From the NCBI RefSeq assembly GCF_000382385.1, contig NZ_KB908319.1, positions 62,001 through 126,000 on the forward strand: 64,000 nt of DNA, written 5' to 3'. The stretch comes from Segatella maculosa DSM 19339 = JCM 15638 (GTDB lineage Bacteria; Bacteroidota; Bacteroidia; Bacteroidales; Bacteroidaceae). This document shows, piece by piece, positions 34,826-43,023 of this stretch. Below the pieces are notes generated by a model that saw only the letters and a list, made by a program, of their open reading frames with translations, made no database searches and was not told where the DNA came from. Position 1 is the first letter of the stretch. Every line of letters starts with the position of its first letter. The position numbers and the translations under genes are program-made.

Positions 34826-35491
34826 TTATTTCTTGCGTAGCAAAACCTCGTCAATCATACCATATTCCTTGGCTTCTTCGGCCGTCATCCAATAGTTTCG
34901 GTCGCTGTCTTGCCATACTTTTTCAAACGGAGTATGCGAATGTTTGGAGATGATTGTGTAGAGTTCTTTCTTGAATTTCTGTATTTCCTTGGCTTCAATC
35001 TCAATGTCCGAGGCCTGCCCCTGCACTCCTCCGAGCGGCTGATGTATCATTACCCGACTGTGCGTCAAGGCCGATCGTTTGCCCTCTTGTCCTGAAACAA
35101 GCAACACTGCGGCCATGGAAGCAGCCATTCCGGTGCATATTGTTGCTACGTCACTACTGATGAATTGCATCGTATCATAGATGCCCAAGCCTGCCGTAAC
35201 ACTACCACCGGGAGAGTTGATATAGATTGAAATATCTTTTCCGCTGTCTACCGAATCAAGATAAAGCAGCTGTGCCTGCAATGTATTGGCCGTGTAGTCG
35301 TCGATCTCGGTTCCCAAGAAGATGATGCGATCCATCATCAGTCGTGAGAACACATCCATCTGTGTGACATTCAACTGTCGCTCTTCCAAGATATAAGGGT
35401 TCAGGTACTGTGCTTGCGACTTAATGACATCATCAAGCACCATGCCGTTCACTCCCAAATGCTTTGTAGCATATTTCCTAAAATCATTCAT
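34826..35491 (-). CDS. clpP: ATP-dependent Clp protease proteolytic subunit ClpP
   Basis: A 221-residue serine protease subunit. The catalytic Ser125 is in GMAASMAAVLL and His150 in SRVMIHQPLGG; the Asp is in the WQDSDRNYW region (about 199-201). The N-terminal extension before NPYILEERQ is about 30 residues and may be processed. It forms the ClpXP chamber with the next gene. A -7 box at 35608-35601 lies about 110 bases upstream. Confidence 0.98.
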   Translation of the reverse strand: MNDFRKYATKHLGVNGMVLDDVIKSQAQYLNPYILEERQLNVTQMDVFSRLMMDRIIFLGTEIDDYTANTLQAQLLYLDSVDSGKDISIYINSPGGSVTAGLGIYDTMQFISSDVATICTGMAASMAAVLLVSGQEGKRSALTHSRVMIHQPLGGVQGQASDIEIEAKEIQKFKKELYTIISKHSHTPFEKVWQDSDRNYWMTAEEAKEYGMIDEVLLRKK

Positions 35492-35521
35492 ATAAAAATC
35501 TTTTTGTTTGAAGATAAAAAG

Positions 35522-35630
35522 AGAGGTTATCCACCTTTTTAGTATCCCTCTTGCAAAGAGAATGCCAATGTTAAACTTGCATCGGCTGTCTTCACATAGA
35601 CAAAGATAATAAAAAAAGTCGATAACCTCT
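35522..35630 (-). promoter_or_regulatory. clpP promoter region with a separated inverted repeat
   Basis: The minus strand shows TATCTTTG at 35608-35601, a fit to the -7 consensus. A 10-base element AGAGGTTATC at 35522-35531 (plus strand) is the exact inverse of GATAACCTCT at 35621-35630. One copy lies just upstream of the -7 box, the other in the leader. No -33 TTTG is evident. Confidence 0.5.
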
Positions 35631-35661
35631 TGATAAAAGAAGTTTTTTTTTCAAAAAACGA

Positions 35662-37014
35662 TTACGCCGACATCATCTTGTTGAAGTCATCGAGACTGAT
35701 TTCCTTCTCATTCAGCTTGACAGCTTTCTTCAAGGCTGCAGTCAGTTTGATGTCGACAGCACGGTTTACAAGACCATCTACATTCTCGCGTTTCTTGAGC
35801 ATTTCCTTTGCATAGTTCTCAACATATTCGTCGGGAACATTGTTCATTCCATACTGTGCGAACTGGGTACGGGCACTCTCTTTGGCCGCATTCAGCACAT
35901 CGGCATCGTCAACTTTGATGTCATTAGCAGCAACCAACTGCTCTTTGATCAAGTGCCAAGTGAGCTCTTTGATGCTCTGCTCGTAGTTCTTTTCTACGAA
36001 ATCGGCTCCCCTGTCCTTGTTGTTATTGAGCATGATACGCTTCAACAGCGCATCGGGGAACGTGAGTTTACCCACTTTCTTCTCGCAATAAGCACGCACA
36101 TCAAGGATAAACTTATAGTCGGCATCAACCTCCAATTGCTTCTTCAGACCCTCTACTATCTTCTCACGGAATGCTTTTTCATCTTTAACGACATCCTTTC
36201 CGAAAGTCTGGTCGAAGAGTTCTTGGTCTATGGCGTGCTTCTTATAACGTTGAATATCGGTGATTTGATAGCTGAAGTCGCCCTTGATATCCTTCACACG
36301 ATCGCGTTCTACTTTCAAAAGTGACGCCATCTCGGCCTCACTCTCGTAGGCTTTGCTTGGATTGATGGTTAGGACATCGCCCTGCTTCGCACCTTTGAAG
36401 CGTGCTTTCTGCGTCTTGTTCTTGATATAGTTCGGCAAGATGGAAGCTCCTTCCACCGTAATTCCACCCTCTTTGGTGTTGCCTTTCTCATCGAGTTCTC
36501 GCAAGTCACCTTTCAACATATCATTGTCTTCGTAGCTTTCGGCCTTTTCATAGCTTCCCATGCGCGATGCAAACATGTCCACTTGTCGGTCGATGAGTGC
36601 GTCGTCAATGGTAATGTTATAATAGTCGATCTTGTTATGTCCGTTGAGTTCTATCTTGAATTCCGGTGCAATAGCAATGTCAAAGGCAAACGTATAAGGT
36701 GCCGGTTTCTCCAAATCCTGTGCTTCCTGCTTTTCAGAAGGCAGCGGTTCGCCCAACATCTGTATCTTGTTATCTTGTATATACTTGGAAAGCTGTTCAC
36801 CAATGAGCTTATTGATGGCATCCATTTTGGCTGCCGAGCCATACTGTTTCTTGATAAGTCCCATTGGAACCATGCCCGGACGGAAGCCCGGATAGTTGGC
36901 TTTCTTGCGATAGTCTTTCAATGTCTTCTCGACAGTTGCCGCGTAATCAGCCTCTTCAACGGTGATGGTCAACAGGCCATTCACCTTGTCAGGGTTTTCA
37001 AATGAAATGTTCAT
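35662..37014 (-). CDS. tig: Trigger factor (ribosome-associated chaperone)
   Basis: A 450-residue chaperone. The N-terminal ribosome-binding part includes YRKKANYPGFRPGMVPMGLIKKQYG, corresponding to the GFRxGK signature. The FKBP-like middle domain (about 150-235) is weakly conserved, as in other Bacteroidota, and the C-terminal helical cradle runs to the end. It is first in the order tig-clpP-clpX-recQ. A -7-like TAATTTTG lies on the minus strand at 37072-37065. Confidence 0.95.
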   Translation of the reverse strand: MNISFENPDKVNGLLTITVEEADYAATVEKTLKDYRKKANYPGFRPGMVPMGLIKKQYGSAAKMDAINKLIGEQLSKYIQDNKIQMLGEPLPSEKQEAQDLEKPAPYTFAFDIAIAPEFKIELNGHNKIDYYNITIDDALIDRQVDMFASRMGSYEKAESYEDNDMLKGDLRELDEKGNTKEGGITVEGASILPNYIKNKTQKARFKGAKQGDVLTINPSKAYESEAEMASLLKVERDRVKDIKGDFSYQITDIQRYKKHAIDQELFDQTFGKDVVKDEKAFREKIVEGLKKQLEVDADYKFILDVRAYCEKKVGKLTFPDALLKRIMLNNNKDRGADFVEKNYEQSIKELTWHLIKEQLVAANDIKVDDADVLNAAKESARTQFAQYGMNNVPDEYVENYAKEMLKKRENVDGLVNRAVDIKLTAALKKAVKLNEKEISLDDFNKMMSA

Positions 37015-37382
37015 TTCGATGTTTTTGTTTATATAATTATGTTATTTCCGCAATTTTCGGAACGCAAAATTACAGATAATTAATGAATATACCTAATATA
37101 TAAGGCAAAAATTTATTTTTTTAACCAACAAAACACTTTATCCTGAATGCAAATATTTGGTTTCCAAGACTATAGGCCTTGTATCCTTCCTGCACAGAAC
37201 GGTGTGAGCTGTCTCATTTAGTTTACGCTTCGAAAAATATACAAGCCCACCTTTTTAAATAAAGAACACACCCCCACCGAGCATTCTTTAAGGCCTACGA
37301 TAGCTTTCTACTTCATTTAATAGCTACCGGTCAGCAAGTCATAAAGTTCAAACAGCAATGTTCAATGTTCAAAAGCCCATAT
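37015..37382. other. Gap between exopolysaccharide cluster and tig, no gene seen
   Basis: The stretch is AT-rich and shows only the -7-like element for tig at 37065-37072. I see no repeat of families A to D, no RNA gene and no reading frame of credible composition. Confidence 0.6.
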
Positions 37383-37958
37383 TCAGAACTTTTTACCAAA
37401 GACAATACGGAGGAAAGTTAGCCCAAGAATGCGCAGATCCAGCCACCAACTGCGGTTTTCAAGATAGTATAAGTCCATTTGCAGCCGTGTAAGCATCTTC
37501 TCCATCGTGTCGGTATAGCCGTTATAGAGGGTTGCATAGCTGGTCACTCCGGGTCTGATTTGATACAAATCACTGTAGCGCGGGTTCTTTTTCATAATCT
37601 TTTCGATGTAGAAACTGCGCTCCGGCCGCGGCCCGACGAATGCCATATCGCCCTTAATAACATTCCATAGCTGGGGAAGCTCGTCGAGATGATGGCCCCG
37701 AAGGAACTTTCCAACCTTGGTCAATCGCTTATCATGCGTTTGATCAGAAAGCTCCGGACCATTTGTTTCAGCGTCGATGGTCATACTCCTGAACTTATAA
37801 ATGTAGAAAGGACGGCCGAAACGACCAATGCGTTCCTGCTTGAATAGGACTGGACCACCGTCTTCTTTCTTGATAGCAAGATAGCAATAGAGGAGCAAGG
37901 GTGAGAAGATGACAAGACATATTGCGGCAATCATGAAATCAATGAGGCGTTTTATCAT
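37383..37958 (-). CDS. Undecaprenyl-phosphate sugar phosphotransferase (initiating sugar transferase)
   Basis: A 191-residue monotopic phosphoglycosyl transferase of the WcaJ/PglC class. Start 37958 (MIKRLIDF...) is chosen because family proteins begin with this basic stretch and an N-terminal membrane-entering helix; an in-frame ATG at 38018 would add 20 residues. Motifs: FKQERIGRFGRPFYIYKFRSM, HLDELPQLWNVIKGDMAFVGPRPE (catalytic Asp-Glu and phosphate-binding region). It loads the first sugar-phosphate onto the lipid carrier. It is the last gene of the cluster. Confidence 0.92.
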   Translation of the reverse strand: MIKRLIDFMIAAICLVIFSPLLLYCYLAIKKEDGGPVLFKQERIGRFGRPFYIYKFRSMTIDAETNGPELSDQTHDKRLTKVGKFLRGHHLDELPQLWNVIKGDMAFVGPRPERSFYIEKIMKKNPRYSDLYQIRPGVTSYATLYNGYTDTMEKMLTRLQMDLYYLENRSWWLDLRILGLTFLRIVFGKKF

Positions 37959-38065
37959 GGGTTCGATTTCATTCACTCCTTCTAAGCAATAACTGTTTCT
38001 AATGATTGTTGTGAGCATTTTGTCAATTACTTTCTAAATATCTTAACGTAATTTTGTGTGTTTTG

Positions 38066-38872
38066 TTATCTGTGTATGCTAAAAATATAGATATATTTAC
38101 GTATTTTATTGGGTAAAAGTCTGATAATGGAGCGTATAAAGATATTTTGAAGCATATTCCACAGACCGATAAAACCGTATCGATGGAGCCTTCTTTGAAA
38201 TCTAATCTCTTTTTTGATGTAGTTTAATCCACCCCTTCTCTGAAAGGCTTCCGGGCTGAGTCGGAACCAGAGAAGACTCTCTTGTAGATTATAAAAGGTG
38301 GCTCCGGCCTGTAAGGCACGCACCCATAAGTCGTAATCTTCAAAGAGTTTTAGGTCTTGATAGCTGCCAATGGCCTCTATAACTTGCTTACGAAACATCA
38401 CTGTTGGGTGATTCATGGGGTTTCGATGGCGGGCAAAGCGAAGTATTTCGGCCTGAAATTCGGGCACTTTCCGCGTAGAGACGACGTGTCTTTTTGAGCC
38501 CGAGAACTCGTCTATCCAGCTTCCAACGATATCGACTTTCGTATTTTCCATGATGGAAAGCTGTTTTTCAAACCGCCGGGGCATGCAAATATCGTCGCTG
38601 TCCATGCGTGCCACGATGGGAAACCGGCAGTGCTTCAAACCTTCGCACAAAGCCTTTCCGAGTCCTTGATTGTGGGGTAGCCTGACGATTTTCGTAGGGT
38701 GCTGCGTTGAAAAGGCATTGATAACGGCATGAAGTCCGTCGGTCAGCGGACCGTCTTCAACGATGACGACCTCCGAGGGTGGTACAACCTGCACATACAG
38801 ACTGTCGAGTGCCTGCTTCAAATACTGCGGTTTCTCGCGCTGATAGACAGATATAAGGACGGAAAACTCCAT
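38066..38872 (-). CDS. Glycosyltransferase family 2
   Basis: A 268-residue GT-A fold protein: FSVLISVYQREKPQYLKQALDSL at the start, VVIVEDGPLTDG, and RMDSDDICMPRRFEKQL containing the DxD motif near 95. It adds a sugar to the growing repeat unit at the inner face of the membrane; donor and linkage are unknown. It has its own consensus promoter (38892-38923). Confidence 0.92.
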   Translation of the reverse strand: MEFSVLISVYQREKPQYLKQALDSLYVQVVPPSEVVIVEDGPLTDGLHAVINAFSTQHPTKIVRLPHNQGLGKALCEGLKHCRFPIVARMDSDDICMPRRFEKQLSIMENTKVDIVGSWIDEFSGSKRHVVSTRKVPEFQAEILRFARHRNPMNHPTVMFRKQVIEAIGSYQDLKLFEDYDLWVRALQAGATFYNLQESLLWFRLSPEAFQRRGGLNYIKKEIRFQRRLHRYGFIGLWNMLQNIFIRSIIRLLPNKIRKYIYIFSIHR

Positions 38873-38891
38873 GTGCTGAAAAACGATGCTG

Positions 38892-38923
38892 CAAAGTTAC
38901 ACCTTTTTCTTGTATTATTCAAA
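38892..38923 (-). promoter_or_regulatory. Internal promoter within the exopolysaccharide cluster
   Basis: The minus strand reads TTTG (38923-38920), 20 bases, TAACTTTG (38899-38892), a perfect consensus. The start of transcription would be near 38885, so the GT2 leader is about 12 bases. It lets the last two genes be expressed separately from the upstream six. Confidence 0.82.
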
Positions 38924-38933
38924 CTTGCGAAGA

Positions 38934-39803
38934 CTAAACCTTTATCCAACGTTCTGCCGCAGGTGAGGGTTTCGCATCATGGGCATACCAATGCCGGGGG
39001 GCTATGGTGATGCCGTCTTCAGCCTTGCTAAGCCATGCACCCCACCAAGAAAAGGAGGAGTTGGCAATGATGTGATGCCTGCAAAGGGTCATGAGTTGCA
39101 GGTCACGATAGCTTTCTTTACCGCGGTTCCAATCGACATAAAGGATCTCTTTTCCGTGGAGTAGCGGTTCAATATGCACTTTACACCAAGCCATGTCGTT
39201 GGAGAAGATGCAGAACACCGGTGTTTTGAGTTGACAGAGTCGGGCAATGGCTCGCTGATAGTAGGCAATGTTACAGGTTCCTTGAAACAAAACATCGTCC
39301 AAATAGTCTCCTCTTCTGACGTGAATGGAGACCGCTTCGCTCGCTTTCAGCCGCTTTTCGGTCTCTAAATTGCGCCTATCTGTAAAGTCGGGAAACTTGA
39401 ATGCAGCCATGATTTGCGGGCGAATGGCTCTGAAATAGCGTTCGTCTTGCCAGTAACCATCGTAATACAGACTACCCTTTTGCTTCAAAACGTCTGACGG
39501 AAGAAGTCCTTTTGATGGCTCACACAACATCGACCGACGCTTAGGCAACAGTCGGCTGCCCACGCGCCACAGCTGATAATGTGGATAAGGCCATGCCAAT
39601 TGTGCCACATCGGTTAGCGTTGCGGCCTCAAACCGATGCCCGAACAGCATGTCAAGTTGGTAGCCTTGATGCTTGTGATAGCCATTGAAGCCATGCAAGT
39701 CGAGCTTGATTTCCTCGTCTTTCCACCTTTCTTGCAATGCAATGGCCAGTGCATACTGAAACATTTGATTGCCAAGTCCGCCTATGATTTTAACGATTTT
39801 CAT
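38934..39803 (-). CDS. Glycosyltransferase family 11, alpha-1,2-fucosyltransferase type
   Basis: A 289-residue protein with the N-terminal GGLGNQMFQYALAIAL motif and the HVRRGDYLD peptide (about 155-163) that binds GDP-fucose in GT11 enzymes; FSNDMAWCK and NSSFSWWGAWL are further GT11 signatures. It likely adds fucose in alpha-1,2 linkage, so the polysaccharide may carry fucose caps like host glycans. No GDP-fucose synthesis genes are in the window. It overlaps the upstream GT2 by 14 bases. Confidence 0.93.
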   Translation of the reverse strand: MKIVKIIGGLGNQMFQYALAIALQERWKDEEIKLDLHGFNGYHKHQGYQLDMLFGHRFEAATLTDVAQLAWPYPHYQLWRVGSRLLPKRRSMLCEPSKGLLPSDVLKQKGSLYYDGYWQDERYFRAIRPQIMAAFKFPDFTDRRNLETEKRLKASEAVSIHVRRGDYLDDVLFQGTCNIAYYQRAIARLCQLKTPVFCIFSNDMAWCKVHIEPLLHGKEILYVDWNRGKESYRDLQLMTLCRHHIIANSSFSWWGAWLSKAEDGITIAPRHWYAHDAKPSPAAERWIKV

Positions 39804-40566
39804 GTCTGAAGCATTTCAGTGACTGTATGGTTTGATTGAGAAACAAGGCTGCTTTGATAGCCGCTGTGCAATAAGACAGCTCGCAAACGGTTTTCTTATC
39901 TTCCTTTAATGCCTGCAAAATGTTGATTTCTTGCGTTATCTGACCTTGATGTCCGTGTTGTGATACAATGTATAAGTCGTTCAAATAAGCTGGTTTCTGA
40001 TGTGAAAGACATCTAAAATACCACTCTACATCAACCAACCATGACAACCGTTCGTTGAATCTCGGCACGGCTCCGCGGGCAAAAGCAACACAAGCACACG
40101 GGCCAATGGCATTGAAGGCAAAGAGGGTCGATGGGCAACGTAGCATGAATGATTTTACGATTTCAGGGAAAAAGCGTCTTTTTTCTTTCCCGTTTATCCT
40201 TACTTTGACATTACTTATCACCACGTCAACCCCTGCATCGAATTCCTTTTTCAGCCGTTCCAAATGATTATTACTTTCAAAACATTCGTCATGGTGCATC
40301 AAAATGATGTACTTTCCCTCGGCAAATCCAAGCCCATAGTTCCAATTCCCAACCGCATTGCCACGCTTTTCATGGTGCCGGTACAAGAGGTTTGTCCGGG
40401 AAAAAGAGCTACATAATGACGCAATTTCATCATTGTCGGAATCGTCAGAAATGATGATTTGCACCGTCACGCCTTGTTGTTTCAGCACAGAAGCAATGGC
40501 TTTCCATGCCAATTCAGGGTGTTTATAGGTTGGTATGACTACAGAAAAATCAATCATTTTTGACAA
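39790..40566 (-). CDS. Glycosyltransferase family 2
   Basis: A 258-residue protein with FSVVIPTYKHPELAWKAIASVL, IIISDDSDNDEI and YIILMHHDECF (DxD-like HDE) typical of GT2. Slightly divergent in the DxD position. It overlaps the Wzx gene upstream by 17 bases and the GT11 gene downstream by 14, so translation is probably coupled. Confidence 0.9.
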   Translation of the reverse strand: MSKMIDFSVVIPTYKHPELAWKAIASVLKQQGVTVQIIISDDSDNDEIASLCSSFSRTNLLYRHHEKRGNAVGNWNYGLGFAEGKYIILMHHDECFESNNHLERLKKEFDAGVDVVISNVKVRINGKEKRRFFPEIVKSFMLRCPSTLFAFNAIGPCACVAFARGAVPRFNERLSWLVDVEWYFRCLSHQKPAYLNDLYIVSQHGHQGQITQEINILQALKEDKKTVCELSYCTAAIKAALFLNQTIQSLKCFRHENR

Positions 40567-41845
40567 GATAAGTCAGATAAATGGTTAAACAAACGGACTT
40601 TACAATGTAGGCAATCAAGACAGCCAAGGCAATTCCCGTCGCCGAAAGCCCCTTATCGACCAGCCACGAGGCCGAACCTATCATGACGATGGCCCATAAC
40701 AAGTTCAGGAAAAAACATGACCACATCTTGTCTTTACTGTAAACTGACATTTCAATGATATTGGAATAGGCCGAGAATAAAGTTGAAACCGCGAGGTAAA
40801 ACAACGGCATTTTGTCTGTAAATCCCTTGCCGTAAAGACGCATAATCGGCTCTCCAAACAGCAGAACCACAGCCACTATGACGAGCGAAACAGCCGTTAT
40901 TATCAAGATATTTGCATAAAGAATGCGACGGAATTTCCGGCTGTCTCCCAACGTACTCGATAGGATTGGCAGTACAATCTGGCTGATGGCGGTCGGGATA
41001 AAAAGCATCATGACTTTCCATTGGTCGGCAGCTTCAAACAGCGCAAGACTGTCATAACCGTTCTGCTTGACGAGAATCGTCCGGATACACCAAAAGGCCG
41101 GCGTCACCGTCAGTGCTGAAAGGGTGGCCGGAATACTGTAATTCAAGAGCAACCTATAGTCGGTTTGAGACGCTACTTTGGTATTTTGGCTATTTTCATA
41201 ACTGGAAAACAGCTGCCGAATAGCTATCTTATTGGCAACATATAGGCCGATGACACCTATCCCGAAACCTAAGATTGCACCGTCCAAGCCCCAAAGAAGT
41301 GCACCGACAATCATAAAGACAGACTCGAGAATACTTCCGATCAGCGTGTTCTTTGCTATGGTCTTGAAAGCTTCCATACCCGACAAGATGCCGTTCTGTA
41401 CACCATAGAGAATGGAAAAGAACAGCAATAGGCTCGCTATTTCTATCTCTCCGGTGAGCGATTCCTCGTGAAGTCCGTAAGAAGCTATCTGCTTTGCAAA
41501 CACAAAACAGCCTGTTGTAATCACCAATCCCGTTGCAATAGCGAAGCGATAAGTCTGTCTGCTGATGGCAAGAACACGCGAGGTTTCGGTCTGACGGAGC
41601 TGGGATATGAACTTTGTTGCAGTCACTCCAATGCCTGAAGCGCCCAATACTATGAAGATATTTATCGTGGAACGAATCATTCCGAACTGTCCGAACAACT
41701 CCTTACCCAGTATCCTTGCGCATGCAATTCCGGCAATCAACACACACAATTTGCCTGCTGCTGTGCCGGTAAACGACCAGAATGCACCGCCCATGATGCG
41801 ACGGGCAATGTCTGAAGTGCGTAGGGTTGCGATGATTTTTCTCAC
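40550..41845 (-). CDS. Oligosaccharide flippase (Wzx/RfbX type)
   Basis: A 431-residue protein with about 12 membrane segments. The start (RIMGGAFWSFTGTAAGKLCVLIAGIACARILGKE area) and the overall pattern are those of the polysaccharide-transport MATE-like family. It moves lipid-linked repeat units across the inner membrane. It begins 1 base after the EpsG-like gene. Confidence 0.92.
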   Translation of the reverse strand: MRKIIATLRTSDIARRIMGGAFWSFTGTAAGKLCVLIAGIACARILGKELFGQFGMIRSTINIFIVLGASGIGVTATKFISQLRQTETSRVLAISRQTYRFAIATGLVITTGCFVFAKQIASYGLHEESLTGEIEIASLLLFFSILYGVQNGILSGMEAFKTIAKNTLIGSILESVFMIVGALLWGLDGAILGFGIGVIGLYVANKIAIRQLFSSYENSQNTKVASQTDYRLLLNYSIPATLSALTVTPAFWCIRTILVKQNGYDSLALFEAADQWKVMMLFIPTAISQIVLPILSSTLGDSRKFRRILYANILIITAVSLVIVAVVLLFGEPIMRLYGKGFTDKMPLFYLAVSTLFSAYSNIIEMSVYSKDKMWSCFFLNLLWAIVMIGSASWLVDKGLSATGIALAVLIAYIVKSVCLTIYLTYLVKND

Positions 41846-41846
41846 G

Positions 41847-43007
41847 TTATTCCTGTGGATAAAGATGATAATAGTGGTAACGGCTACTGAAATCGTAGGT
41901 CTTATAGGGCACTACGTGCAGCCATTCGGGGCGATAAGTGTTGACAATAACGAGTTTTGAGACGAAGACAAGGGTCATCACCAATCCCGAAACCTGCCTG
42001 ACGAGTCTATTTCTGTGGCTTATCGGCGAACCTCTTTCAATGAGTCCGGGATACGCATAACGCAAGAACGTAATCAGAATAATGGGCCAGAGATAGTCAT
42101 TGATGCGTGCAAAGGCATAGAAAACGGGCAGGATTATGCTCACACATAAGGCAAGCAGTTGCACGGCATAAACGTTTCTGTCAATCGAAACTTCCCGGTT
42201 TCTCTTTTGAAGGAAATAAGATAGGAAGACGATAAGGAACATCATGGCCCCCTCAACGAGGCCGATTATCGAGAGAGACTCCTTCTGTATGGCATATTTA
42301 TAATAGGGATTGTCATGCAACCCGAATGCGGAGAGCAGCTTGAATATACATAATGACACGATGAAAGCAGTTCCCAAAACAAGTAATGTGCTGCGTTTTG
42401 TGGCCTTGATTCGCTTGAATACGGGCAGCAACAACAACACAAGTGCCGACGAATGGAACAAAGAAGCAAGGAAAATCAGCCCACAGAAGCCCATTGTCCG
42501 GCCTTTTTCCAAATACTTGATGTAGGCAATATAGAAGATAAGAATGGCAAATGTCTGCCGAATGATGCAGTAGTGCATGAAGAAAACATTGCCTATCAGC
42601 ATGAAAAAGCACACCATTGCCACGTCTTCCGCTTTCTTTTGAATGAACCAAAGGTTGCCTATCGTGATGACAAACGAGGAGAACAGAATGATGGTATAGG
42701 GGTCTTTGGAAACGTATTTGATGAGGAAATGCACCAAAACCTGAAAGCCATACTCGAATTGGTCGGCCAATCTGAAACTGAAAACGGACGCATTCAGATA
42801 GCTTGTGTAAAGCGTTTTGCTATAATAAAAGCCGTAATAGTGGGGCGTGTCATTGAGGACTGTGATGTCACGGAAGCCGAAAAAGCCGAAAAGCAGGCAG
42901 AAACAAAGCACCCATTGAAATAGTTTCCGAGTCCCGGCGTTGTCGAAAACGCGAGAGACCACGGCCACCATGACAAATGAAAAGAAGTAAAGTGCGATGT
43001 AGAGCAT
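41847..43007 (-). CDS. EpsG family protein, probable polysaccharide polymerase (Wzy role)
   Basis: A 386-residue membrane protein with about ten hydrophobic segments. The early GFFGFRDITVLNDTPHYYGFY resembles the EpsG signature FRxxxxGxDtxxY. It probably joins repeat units at the periplasmic side. It lies 16 bases after the chain-length gene. Confidence 0.88.
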   Translation of the reverse strand: MLYIALYFFSFVMVAVVSRVFDNAGTRKLFQWVLCFCLLFGFFGFRDITVLNDTPHYYGFYYSKTLYTSYLNASVFSFRLADQFEYGFQVLVHFLIKYVSKDPYTIILFSSFVITIGNLWFIQKKAEDVAMVCFFMLIGNVFFMHYCIIRQTFAILIFYIAYIKYLEKGRTMGFCGLIFLASLFHSSALVLLLLPVFKRIKATKRSTLLVLGTAFIVSLCIFKLLSAFGLHDNPYYKYAIQKESLSIIGLVEGAMMFLIVFLSYFLQKRNREVSIDRNVYAVQLLALCVSIILPVFYAFARINDYLWPIILITFLRYAYPGLIERGSPISHRNRLVRQVSGLVMTLVFVSKLVIVNTYRPEWLHVVPYKTYDFSSRYHYYHLYPQE

Positions 43008-43023
43008 GCCGGAATGAAAGATG

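Noticed and set aside
37015..37382. A remnant of an insertion sequence next to the exopolysaccharide cluster
   Set aside because: No inverted ends, target duplication or transposase fragment could be found.
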